Below are positions 50,511 through 62,750 of a stretch of DNA of 64,000 nucleotides, piece after piece. The stretch is from Nemertoderma westbladi (Eukaryota; Xenacoelomorpha; Nemertodermatida; Nemertodermatidae). The stretch spans positions 24,960 through 88,959 of the forward strand of contig JAUCBJ010000375.1 in assembly GCA_032718475.1 (NCBI GenBank), given 5' to 3'. The position numbers and the translations under genes are program-made. Every line of letters starts with the position of its first letter. Position 1 is the first letter of the stretch. The notes under the pieces were generated by a model, which saw only the letters and a list, made by a program, of their open reading frames with translations, was not told the origin of the DNA and searched no databases.

Positions 50511-53294
50511 TCCTGCCCGTGTAAGGCTCAGCACATACACCCGTTAAAATAAATTAAGTCCTGCCCCTGTAAGGCTCAGCACATACATACATTAAAATAA
50601 ATTAAGTCCTGCCCCTGTAAGGCACAGCAGATACACCCATTAATATAAATTAAGTCCTGCCCCTGTAAGGCACAGCAGATACACCCATTAATATAAATTA
50701 AGTCCTGCCCCTGTAAGGCACAGCAGATACACCCATTAATATAAATTAAGTCCTGCCCGTGTAAGGCTCAGCACATACACCCGTTAAAATAAATTAAGTC
50801 CTGCCCCTGTAAGGCTCAGCACATACATACATTAAAATAAATTAAGTCCTGCCCATGTAAGGCACAGCACATACACCCATTAAAATAAATTAAGTCCTGC
50901 CCCTGTAAGGCTCAGCACATACATACATTAAAATAAATTAAGTCCTGCCCCTGTAAGGCTCAGCAAATACATCCATTAATATAAATTAAGTCCTGCCCGT
51001 GTAAGGCACAGCAGATACACCCATTAATATAAATTAAGGCCTGCCCCTGTAAGGCTCAGCACATACACCCATTAAAATAAATTAAGTCCTGCCCGTGTAA
51101 GGCACAGCAGATACACCCATTAAAATAAATTAAGGCCTGCCCCTGTAAGGCACAGCAGATACACCCATTAAAATAAATTAAGTCCTGCCCCTGTAAGGCA
51201 CAGCAGATACACCCATTAATATAAATTAAGTCCTGCCCGTGTAAGGCACAGCAGATACACCCATTAATATAAATTAAGTCCTGCCCCTGTAAGGCACAGC
51301 AGATACACCCATTAATATAAATTAAGTCCTGCCCGTGTAAGGCACAGCAGATACACCCATTAATATAAATTAAGTCCTGCCCCTGTAAGGCACAGCAGAT
51401 ACACCCATTAATATAAATTAAGTCCTGCCCCTGTAAGGCTCAGCAAATACATCCATTAATATAAATTAAGGCCTGCCCCTGTAAGGCTCACCAGATACAC
51501 CTATTAAAATAAATTAAGTCCTGCCCCTGTAAGGCACAGCAGATACACCCATTAATATAAATTAAGTCCTGCCCGTGTAAGGCACAGCAGATACACCCAT
51601 TAATATAAATTAAGTCCTGCCCCTGTAAGGCACAGCAGATACACCCATTAATATAAATTAAGTCCTGCCCCTGTAAGGCTCAGCAAATACATCCATTAAT
51701 ATAAATTAAGGCCTGCCCCTGTAAGGCTCACCAGATACACCTATTAAAATAAATTAAGTCCTGCCCCTGTAAGGCACAGCAGATACACCCATTAATATAA
51801 ATTAAGTCCTGCCCCTGTAAGGCACAGCAGATACACCCATTAATATAAATTAAGTCCTGCCCGTGTAAGGCACAGCAGATACACCCATTAATATAAATTA
51901 AGTCCTGCCCGTGTAAGGCACAGCAGATACACCCATTAAAATAAATTAAGTCCTGCCCGTGTAAGGCTCAGCACATACACCCATTAAAATAAATTAAGTC
52001 CTGCCCGTGTAAGGCACAGCAGATACACCCATTAATATAAATTAAGTCCTGCCCGTGTAAGGCACAGCAGATACACCCATTAAAATAAATTAAGGCCTGC
52101 CCCTGTAAGGCTCACCAGATACACCTATTAAAATAAATTAAGTCCTGCCCCTGTAAGGCACAGCAGATACACCCATTAAAATAAATGAAGGCCTGCCCGT
52201 GTAAGGCTCAGCACATACACCCATTAAAATAAATTAAGGCCTGCCCCTGTAAGGCTCACCAGATACACCTATTAAAATAAATTAAGTCCTGCCCCTGTAA
52301 GGCACAGCAGATACACCCATTAATATAAATTAAGTCCTGCCCCTGTAAGGCTCAGCACATACACCCATTAAAATAAATTAAGGCCTGCCCCTGTAAGGCT
52401 CAGCACATACACCCATTAAAATAAATTAAGGCCTGCCCCTGTAAGGCTCACCAGATACACCTATTAAAATAAATTAAGTCCTGCCCCTGTAAGGCACAGC
52501 AGATACACCCATTAATATAAATTAAGTCCTGCCCCTGTAAGGCTCAGCACATACACCCATTAAAATAAATTAAGGCCTGCCCCTGTAAGGCTCAGCACAT
52601 ACACCCATTAAAATAAATTAAGGCCTGCCCCTGTAAGGCTCACCAGATACACCTATTAAAATAAATTAAGGCCTGCCCCTGTAAGGCTCACCAGATACAC
52701 CTATTAAAATAAATTAAGTCCTGTCCCTGTAAGGCTCAGCAAATACATCCATTAATATAAATTAAGTCCTGCCCCTGTAAGGCTCAGCACATACACCCAT
52801 TAATATAAATTAAGTCCTGCCCCTGTAAGGCTCAGCACATACACCCATTAAAATAAATTAAGGCCTGCCCCTGTAAGGCTCACCAGATACACCTATTAAA
52901 ATAAATTAAGTCCTGTCCCTGTAAGGCTCAGCAAATACACCCATTAATATAAATTAAGTCCTGCCCCTGTAAGGCTCACCAGATACACCCATTAATATAA
53001 ATTAAGTCCTGCCCCTGTAAGGCACAGCAGATACACCCATTAATATAAATTAAGTCCTGCCCCTGTAAGGCACAGCAGATACACCCATTAATATAAATTA
53101 AGTCCTGCCCCTGTAAGGCTCAGCACATACACCCATTAATATAAATTAAGTCCTGCCCCTGTAAGGCACAGCAGATACACCCATTAATATAAATTAAGTC
53201 CTGCCCCTGTAAGGCTCAGCACATACACCCATTAAAATAAATTAAGGCCTGCCCCTGTAAGGCTCACCAGATACACCTATTAAAATAAATTAAG
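50511..53294. repeat. Satellite domain 20: Tc/Gc with CTCACC...CACCTATT units
   Basis: Gc-headed units reading CTCACCAGATACACCTATT recur at about 51.47, 51.71, 52.10, 52.24, 52.43, 52.62, 52.67, 52.86 and 53.25 kb. Tetramers of Tc-A18-G24-T38, Tc, Gc and this unit repeat at 52287 and 52479 (192 bp). A 240-bp repeat tagged by CACCCGTTAAAA starts at 50511 and 50751. Mostly satellite of the Tc subfamily. Confidence 0.9.
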
Positions 53295-54734
53295 TCCTGC
53301 CCGTGTAAGGCACAGCACATACACCCATTAAAATAAATGAAGTCCTGCCCATGTAAGGCTCAGCACATACACCCATTAAAATAAATTAAGTCCTGCCCCT
53401 GTAAGGCACAGCACATACACCCATTAAAATAAATTAAGGCCTGCCCGTGTAAGGCTCAGCAGATACACCCATTAAAATAAATTAAGTCCTGCCCGTGTAA
53501 GGCACAGCACATACACCCATTAAAATAAATTAAGTCCTGCCCATGTAAGGCTCAGCACATACACCCATTAAAATAAATTAAGTCCTGCCCATGTAAGGCT
53601 CAGCACATACACCCATTAAAATAAATTAAGTCCTGCCCATGTAAGGCTCAGCACATACACCCATTAAAATAAATTAAGTCCTGCCCATGTAAGGCTCAGC
53701 ACATACACCCATTAAAATAAATTAAGTCCTGCCCCTGTAAGGCTCAGCACATACACCCATTAAAATAAATTAAGTCCTGCCCATGTAAGGCTCAGCACAT
53801 ACACCCATTAAAATAAATTAAGTCCTGCCCCTGTAAGGCACAGCACATACACCCATTAAAATAAATTAAGGCCCTCCCTTGTAAGGCTCAGCAGATACAC
53901 CCATTAAAATAAATTAAGTCCTGCCCATGTAAGGCTCAGCACATACACCCATTAAAATAAATTAAGTCCTGCCCGTGTAAGGCTCAGCAGATACACCCAT
54001 TAAAATAAATTAAGGCCCTCCCTTGTAAGGCTCAGCAGATACACCCATTAAAATAAATTAAGTCCTGCCCATGTAAGGCTCAGCACATACACCCATTAAA
54101 ATAAATTAAGTCCTGCCCCTGTAAGGCACAGCACATACACCCATTAAAATAAATTAAGTCCTGCCCGTGTAAGGCACAGCACATACACCCATTAAAATAA
54201 ATTAAGTCCTGCCCGTGTAAGGCTCAGCACATACACCCATTAAAATAAATTAAGTCCTGCCCATGTAAGGCACAGCACATACACCCATTAATATAAATTA
54301 AGTCCTGCCCGTGTAAGGCTCAGCACATACACCCATTAAAATAAATTAAGTCCTGCCCGTGTAAGGCTCAGCACATACACCCATTAAAATAAATTAAGTC
54401 CTGCCCGTGTAAGGCACAGCACATACACCCATTAAAATAAATTAAGTCCTGCCCGTGTAAGGCACAGCAGATACACCCATTAATATAAATTAAGTCCTGC
54501 CCGTGTAAGGCACAGCACATACACCCATTAAAATAAATTAAGGCCCTCCCTTGTAAGGCTCAGCATGTACACCCATTAAAATAAATTAAGTCCTGTCCGT
54601 GTAAGGCTCAGCACATACACCCATTAATATAAATTAAGTCCTGCCCGTGTAAGGCTCAGCACATACACCCATTAAAATAAATTAAGTCCTGCCCGTGTAA
54701 GGCACAGCACATACACCCATTAATATAAATTAAG
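53295..54734. repeat. Satellite domain 21: Ta/Tc/Tg with consensus middles
   Basis: A run of Ta units with consensus middle and tail lies at 53.5-53.8 kb. Beyond it Tg, Tg-A18, Tc-A18 and B-G24 monomers mix. G24-T38 units, dominant just upstream, almost disappear, so the domain edge at about 53.3 kb is abrupt. Confidence 0.87.
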
Positions 54735-57086
54735 GCCCTCCCTTGTAAGGCTCAGCAGATACACCCATTAATATAAATTAAGTCCTGCCCCTGTAAGGCA
54801 CAGCACATACACCCATTAATATAAATTAAGTCCTGCCCCTGTAAGGCACAGCAGATACACCCATTAATATAAATTAAGTCCTGCCCCTGTAAGGCACAGC
54901 AGATACACCCATTAATATAAATTAAGGCCTGCCCGTGTAAGGCACAGCACATACACCCATTAAAATAAATTAAGGCCTGCCCGTGTAAGGCTCAGCACAT
55001 ACACCCATTAATATAAATTAAGTCCTGCCCATGTAAGGCACAGCACATACACCCATTAATATAAATTAAGTCCTGCCCCTGTAAGGCTCAGCAGATACAC
55101 CCATTAAAATAAATTAAGGCCTGCCCGTGTAAGGCACAGCACATACACCCATTAAAATAAATTAAGGCCTGCCCGTGTAAGGCTCAGCACATACACCCAT
55201 TAATATAAATTAAGTCCTGCCCGTGTAAGGCACAGCACATACACCCATTAATATAAATTAAGTCCTGCCCCTGTAAGGCTCAGCAGATACACCCATTAAA
55301 ATAAATTAAGGCCTGCCCGTGTAAGGCACAGCACATACACCCATTAAAATAAATTAAGGCCCTCCCTTGTAAGGCTCAGCACATACACCCATTAATATAA
55401 ATTAAGTCCTGCCCGTGTAAGGCACAGCACATACACCCATTAAAATAAATTAAGGCCTGCCCCTGTAAGGCACAGCAGATACACCCATTAATATAAATTA
55501 AGTCCTGCCCGTGTAAGGCTCAGCACATACACCCATTAAAATAAATTAAGTCCTGCCCTTGTAAGGCACAGCAGATACACCCATTAAAATAAATTAAGTC
55601 CTGCCCCTGTAAGGCACAGCACATACACCCATTAAAATAAATTAAGGCCTGCCCGTGTAAGGCTCAGCAGATACACCCATTAATATAAATTAAGTCCTGC
55701 CCCTGTAAGGCTCAGCAGATACACCCATTAAAATAAATTAAGGCCTGCCCGTGTAAGGCACAGCACATACACCCATTAAAATAAATTAAGGCCTGCCCGT
55801 GTAAGGCACAGCACATACACCCATTAAAATAAATTAAGTCCTGCCCGTGTAAGGCTCAGCACATACATACATTAAAATAAATTAAGGCCTGCCCGTGTAA
55901 GGCTCAGCAGATACACCCATTAATATAAATTAAGTCCTGCCCCTGTAAGGCTCAGCAGATACACCCATTAAAATAAATTAAGTCCTGCCCCTGTAAGGCA
56001 CAGCACATACACCCATTAAAATAAATTAAGGCCTGCCCGTGTAAGGCTCAGCAGATACACCCATTAATATAAATTAAGTCCTGCCCCTGTAAGGCTCAGC
56101 AGATACACCCATTAAAATAAATTAAGTCCTGCCCCTGTAAGGCACAGCACATACACCCATTAAAATAAATTAAGTCCTGCCCCTGTAAGGCTCAGCAGAT
56201 ACACCCATTAAAATAAATTAAGTCCTGCCCCTGTAAGGCTCAGCAGATACACCCATTAATATAAATTAAGTCCTGCCCGTGTAAGGCACAGCACATACAC
56301 CCATTAATATAAATTAAGGCCCTCCCTTGTAAGGCACAGCACATACACCCATTAAAATAAATTAAGTCCTGCCCCTGTAAGGCTCAGCAGATACACCCAT
56401 TAAAATAAATTAAGTCCTGCCCCTGTAAGGCTCAGCAGATACACCCATTAATATAAATTAAGTCCTGCCCGTGTAAGGCACAGCACATACACCCATTAAT
56501 ATAAATTAAGGCCCTCCCTTGTAAGGCACAGCACATACATCCATTAAAATAAATTAAGTCCTGCCCCTGTAAGGCTCAGCAGATACACCCATTAAAATAA
56601 ATTAAGTCCTGCCCCTGTAAGGCTCAGCAGATACACCCATTAAAATAAATTAAGTCCTGCCCCTGTAAGGCTCAGCAGATACACCCATTAAAATAAATTA
56701 AGGCCTGCCCGTGTAAGGCACAGCACATACACCCATTAATATAAATTAAGTCCTGCCCGTGTAAGGCACAGCACATACACCCATTAAAATAAATTAAGGC
56801 CTGCCCCTGTAAGGCTCAGCACATACACCCATTAAAATAAATTAAGGCCTGCCCGTGTAAGGCACAGCACATACACCCATTAATATAAATTAAGTCCTGC
56901 CCGTGTAAGGCACAGCACATACACCCATTAAAATAAATTAAGGCCTGCCCCTGTAAGGCTCAGCACATACACCCATTAAAATAAATTAAGGCCTGCCCGT
57001 GTAAGGCACAGCACATACACCCATTAAAATAAATTAAGGCCTGCCCGTGTAAGGCACAGCACATACACCCATTAATATAAATTAAG
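54735..57086. repeat. Satellite domain 22: 192-bp tetramer HORs
   Basis: Two tetramers are visible. Gg-A18, Gg-T38, Ta/Tg-A18-T38, Tc-G24 repeats at 54927 and 55119. Tc-G24, Tc-G24-T38, Tg-A18-T38, B-A18 repeats at 56175 and 56367. Between them are Gg, Tc and Tg units with frequent A18. A four-monomer A18 run at 54.75-54.95 kb gives a short reverse open frame. Confidence 0.9.
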
Positions 57087-60000
57087 TCCTGCCCGTGTAA
57101 GGCTCAGCACATACACCCATTAAAATAAATTAAGTCCTGCCCCTGTAAGGCACAGCACATACACCCATTAAAATAAATTAAGGCCTGCCCGTGTAAGGCA
57201 CAGCACATACACCCATTAAAATAAATTAAGGCCTGCCCGTGTAAGGCACAGCACATACACCCATTAATATAAATTAAGTCCTGCCCCTGTAAGGCACAGC
57301 ACATACACCCATTAAAATAAATTAAGGCCTGCCCGTGTAAGGCACAGCACATACACCCATTAAAATAAATTAAGGCCTGCCCGTGTAAGGCACAGCACAT
57401 ACACCCATTAATATAAATTAAGGCCTGCCCGTGTAAGGCACAGCACATACACCCATTAATATAAATTAAGTCCTGCCCCTGTAAGGCACAGCACATACAC
57501 CCATTAAAATAAATTAAGGCCTGCCCGTGTAAGGCACAGCAGATACACCCATTAATATAAATTAAGTCCTGCCCCTGTAAGGCACAGCACATACACCCAT
57601 TAAAATAAATTAAGGCCTGCCCGTGTAAGGCACAGCACATACACCCATTAATATAAATTAAGTCCCGCCCCTGTAAGGCACAGCACATACACCCATTAAA
57701 ATAAATTAAGGCCTGCCCGTGTAAGGCACAGCACATACACCCATTAAAATAAATTAAGGCCTGCCCGTGTAAGGCACAGCACATACACCCATTAAAATAA
57801 ATTAAGGCCTGCCCGTGTAAGGCACAGCACATACACCCATTAATATAAATTAAGTCCTGCCCGTGTAAGGCTCAGCACATACACCCATTAAAATAAATTA
57901 AGGCCTGCCCGTGTAAGGCACAGCACATACACCCATTAATATAAATTAAGTCCTGCCCGTGTAAGGCACAGCACATACACCCATTAAAATAAATTAAGGC
58001 CTGCCCGTGTAAGGCACAGCACATACACCCATTAATATAAATTAAGTCCTGCCCGTGTAAGGCTCAGCACATACACCCATTAAAATAAATTAAGTCCTGC
58101 CCGTGTAAGGCTCAGCACATACACCCATTAAAATAAATTAAGTCCTGCCCCTGTAAGGCACAGCACATACACCCATTAAAATAAATTAAGGCCTGCCCGT
58201 GTAAGGCACAGCACATACACCCATTAATATAAATTAAGTCCTGCCCGTGTAAGGCTCAGCACATACACCCATTAATATAAATTAAGGCCTGCCCTTGTAA
58301 GGCACAGCAGATACACCCATTAAAATAAATTAAGTCCTGCCCCTGTAAGGCACAGCACATACACCCATTAAAATAAATTAAGGCCCTCCCTTGTAAGGCT
58401 CAGCAGATACACCCATTAAAATAAATTAAGTCCTGCCCATGTAAGGCACAGCACATACACCCATTAAAATAAATTAAGTCCTGCCCCTGTAAGGCACAGC
58501 ACATACACCCATTAAAATAAATTAAGGCCCTCCCTTGTAAGGCTCAGCAGATACACCCATTAAAATAAATTAAGTCCTGCCCCTGTAAGGCTCAGCACAT
58601 ACACCCATTAAAATAAATTAAGTCCTGCCCGTGTAAGGCACAGCACATACACCCATTAAAATAAATTAAGTCCTGCCCCTGTAAGGCACAGCACATACAC
58701 CCATTAATATAAATTAAGTCCTGCCCGTGTAAGGCTCAGCACATACACCCATTAATATAAATTAAGTCCTGCCCGTGTAAGGCTCAGCACATACACCCAT
58801 TAAAATAAATTAAGGCCCTCCCGTGTAAGGCTCAGCACATACACCCATTAATATAAATTAAGTCCTGCCCCTGTAAGGCTCAGCACATACACCCATTAAA
58901 ATAAATTAAGTCCTGCCCGTGTAAGGCACAGCACATACACCCATTAATATAAATTAAGTCCTGCCCGTGTAAGGCTCAGCACATACACCCATTAAAATAA
59001 ATAAAGTCCTGCCCGTGTAAGGCACAGCACATACACCCATTAATATAAATTAAGTCCTGCCCGTGTAAGGCTCAGCACATACACCCATTAAAATAAATTA
59101 AGGCCTGCCCGTGTAAGGCTCAGCACATACACCCATTAAAATAAATTAAGTCCTGCCCGTGTAAGGCTCAGCACATACACCCATTAATATAAATTAAGTC
59201 CTGCCCGTGTAAGGCTCAGCACATACACCCATTAAAATAAATTAAGGCCTGCCCGTGTAAGGCTCAGCACATACACCCATTAAAATAAATTAAGTCCTGC
59301 CCCTGTAAGGCACAGCACATACACCCATTAAAATAAATTAAGTCCTGCCCGTGTAAGGCACAGCACATACACCCATTAAAATAAATTAAGGCCTGCCCGT
59401 GTAAGGCTCAGCACATACACCCATTAAAATAAATTAAGGCCTGCCCGTGTAAGGCACAGCACATACACCCATTAAAATAAATTAAGTCCTGCCCCTGTAA
59501 GGCACAGCACATACACCCATTAAAATAAATTAAGGCCTGCCCGTGTAAGGCTCAGCACATACACCCATTAAAATAAATTAAGGCCTGCCCGTGTAAGGCA
59601 CAGCACATACACCCATTAAAATAAATTAAGTCCTGCCCCTGTAAGGCACAGCACATACACCCATTAAAATAAATTAAGGCCTGCCCGTGTAAGGCTCAGC
59701 ACATACACCCATTAAAATAAATTAAGGCCTGCCCGTGTAAGGCTCAGCACATACACCCATTAAAATAAATTAAGGCCTGCCCGTGTAAGGCTCAGCACAT
59801 ACACCCATTAAAATAAATTAAGTCCTGCCCCTGTAAGGCACAGCACATACACCCATTAAAATAAATTAAGTCCTGCCCGTGAAAGGCACAGCACATACAC
59901 CCATTAAAATAAATTAAGGCCTGCCCGTGTAAGGCTCAGCACATACACCCATTAAAATAAATTAAGGCCTGCCCGTGTAAGGCACAGCACATACACCCAT

Positions 60001-61214
60001 TAAAATAAATTAAGTCCTGCCCCTGTAAGGCACAGCACATACACCCATTAAAATAAATTAAGTCCTGCCCGTGTAAGGCACAGCACATACACCCATTAAA
60101 ATAAATTAAGGCCTGCCCGTGTAAGGCTCAGCACATACACCCATTAAAATAAATTAAGGCCTGCCCGTGTAAGGCACAGCACATACACCCATTAAAATAA
60201 ATTAAGTCCTGCCCGTGTAAGGCTCAGCACATACACCCATTAATATAAATTAAGTCCTGCCCGTGTAAGGCTCAGCACATACACCCATTAAAATAAATTA
60301 AGGCCTGCCCGTGTAAGGCTCAGCACATACACCCATTAAAATAAATTAAGGCCTGCCCGTGTAAGGCACAGCACATACACCCATTAAAATAAATTAAGTC
60401 CTGCCCCTGTAAGGCACAGCACATACACCCATTAAAATAAATTAAGTCCTGCCCGTGTAAGGCACAGCACATACACCCATTAAAATAAATTAAGGCCTGC
60501 CCGTGTAAGGCTCAGCACATACACCCATTAAAATAAATTAAGGCCTGCCCGTGTAAGGCACAGCACATACACCCATTAAAATAAATTAAGTCCTGCCCCT
60601 GTAAGGCACAGCACATACACCCATTAAAATAAATTAAGTCCTGCCCGTGTAAGGCACAGCACATACACCCATTAAAATAAATTAAGTCCTGCCCGTGTAA
60701 GGCTCAGCACATACACCCATTAATATAAATTAAGTCCTGCCCGTGTAAGGCTCAGCACATACACCCATTAAAATAAATTAAGTCCTGCCCGTGTAAGGCT
60801 CAGCACATACACCCATTAATATAAATTAAGTCCTGCCCGTGTAAGGCTCAGCACATACACCCATTAATATAAATTAAGTCCTGCCCGTGTAAGGCTCAGC
60901 ACATACACCCATTAATATAAATTAAGTCCTGCCCGTGTAAGGCTCAGCACATACACCCATTAATATAAATTAAGTCCTGCCCGTGTAAGGCTCAGCACAT
61001 ACACCCATTAAAATAAATTAAGTCCTGCCCCTGTAAGGCACAGCACATACACCCATTAAAATAAATTAAGTCCTGCCCGTGTAAGGCTCAGCACATACAC
61101 CCATTAAAATAAATTAAGTCCTGCCCATGTAAGGCTCAGCACATACACCCATTAAAATAAATTAAGTCCTGCCCCTGTAAGGCACAGCACATACACCCAT
61201 TAAAATAAATTAAG
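57087..61214. repeat. Satellite domain 23: Gg/Tc/Tg with A18 in trimers and tetramers
   Basis: The trimer Tc-A18, Gg-A18, Gg-A18-T38 repeats at 57135-57422. The tetramer Tc-A18, Tg-A18, Gg, Gg-A18 occurs at 59295, 60015 and 60399, with a D version at 59823. Private changes include a TCCCGCCCCTG head at 57663 and an AAATAAAG tail near 59.0 kb. At 60.7-61.0 kb several Tg-T38 units follow one another. Confidence 0.89.
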
Positions 61215-62750
61215 TCCTGCCCGTGTAAGGCTCAGCACATACACCCATTAAAATAAATTAAGTCCTGCCCCTGTAAAGCACAGCACATACACCCATTAAA
61301 ATAAATTAAGTCCTGCCCCTGTAAGGCACAGCACATACACCCATTAAAATAAATTAAGTCCTGCCCGTGTAAGGCACAGCACATACACCCATTAAAATAA
61401 ATTAAGTCCTGCCCCTGTAAGGCACAGCACATACACCCATTAAAATAAATTAAGTCCTGCCCGTGTAAGGCACAGCACATACACCCATTAAAATAAATTA
61501 AGTCCTGCCCCTGTAAAGCACAGCACATACACCCATTAAAATAAATTAAGTCCTGCCCCTGTAAGGCACAGCACATACACCCATTAAAATAAATTAAGTC
61601 CTGCCCCTGTAAGGCACAGCACATACACCCATTAAAAGAAATTAAGTCCTGCCCCTGTAAGGCTCAGCACATACACCCATTAATATAAATTAAGTCCTGC
61701 CCATGTAAGGCACAGCACATACACCCATTAAAAGAAATTAAGTCCTGCCCCTGTAAGGCTCAGCACATACACCCATTAATATAAATTAAGTCCTGCCCGT
61801 GTAAGGCTCAGCACATACACCCATTAATATAAATTAAGTCCTGCCCGTGTAAGGCTCAGCACATACACCCATTAAAATAAATTAAGTCCTGCCCCTGTAA
61901 AGCACAGCACATACACCCATTAAAATAAATTAAGTCCTGCCCCTGTAAGGCACAGCACATACACCCATTAAAATAAATTAAGTCCTGCCCCTGTAAGGCA
62001 CAGCACATACACCCATTAAAATAAATTAAGTCCTGCCCCTGTAAGGCACAGCACATACACCCATTAAAATAAATTAAGTCCTGCCCCTGTAAGGCACAGC
62101 ACATACACCCATTAAAATAAATTAAGTCCTGCCCGTGTAAGGCACAGCACATACACCCATTAAAATAAATTAAGTCCTGCCCCTGTAAAGCACAGCACAT
62201 ACACCCATTAAAATAAATTAAGTCCTGCCCCTGTAAGGCACAGCACATACACCCATTAAAATAAATTAAGTCCTGCCCATGTAAGGCACAGCACATACAC
62301 CCATTAAAATAAATTAAGTCCTGCCCCTGTAAAGCACAGCACATACACCCATTAAAATAAATTAAGTCCTGCCCCTGTAAGGCACAGCACATACACCCAT
62401 TAAAATAAATTAAGTCCTGCCCCTGTAAGGCACAGCACATACACCCATTAAAATAAATTAAGTCCTGCCCGTGTAAGGCACAGCACATACACCCATTAAA
62501 ATAAATTAAGTCCTGCCCCTGTAAGGCACAGCACATACACCCATTAAAATAAATTAAGTCCTGCCCGTGTAAGGCACAGCACATACACCCATTAAAATAA
62601 ATTAAGTCCTGCCCCTGTAAGGCACAGCACATACACCCATTAAAATAAATTAAGTCCTGCCCCTGTAAGGCACAGCACATACACCCATTAAAATAAATTA
62701 AGTCCTGCCCGTGTAAGGCACAGCACATACACCCATTAAAATAAATTAAT
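61215..62750. repeat. Satellite domain 24: A18 runs with TAAAGCAC variant
   Basis: Tc-A18 and Tg-A18 monomers fill most of this stretch, with consensus C24 and mostly A38. A TAAAGCAC variant (G16 to A) occurs only at 61263, 61503, 61887, 62175 and 62319. Because A18 is almost unbroken and C24 supplies ATG, the two longest ATG-started reverse frames apart from the one at 57.1-57.8 kb fall here. Three AAAAGAAATT tails occur, or nearly so, at 61.6-61.73 kb. Confidence 0.91.

Noticed and set aside
49328-50527. Stop-free reverse stretch of about 400 codons, of which 162 follow an ATG
   Set aside because: The longest stop-free span of the A18-G24 run, but G24 replaces ATG with ATC through most of it. 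Homogeneity reflects amplification, not coding selection.
57104-57832. Reverse-strand open frame of 242 codons
   Set aside because: Same cause: A18 monomers between T18 units at about 57104 and 57872. The repeat period and frame are those of the satellite itself.
61232-61624. Reverse-strand open frame of 130 codons
   Set aside because: A18 run closed by the T18 monomer at 61215. No feature beyond the satellite.
61856-62728. Reverse-strand open frame of 290 codons made of a 16-residue repeat with a CC pair
   Set aside because: It is just a run of A18 monomers. It ends at the first T18 unit (TGA at 61856-61858), has no unique sequence, no promoter or splice context, and its variation is mostly residue-changing (H/Q, D/A, M/I, F/I in the family). 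No known protein family is recognised.
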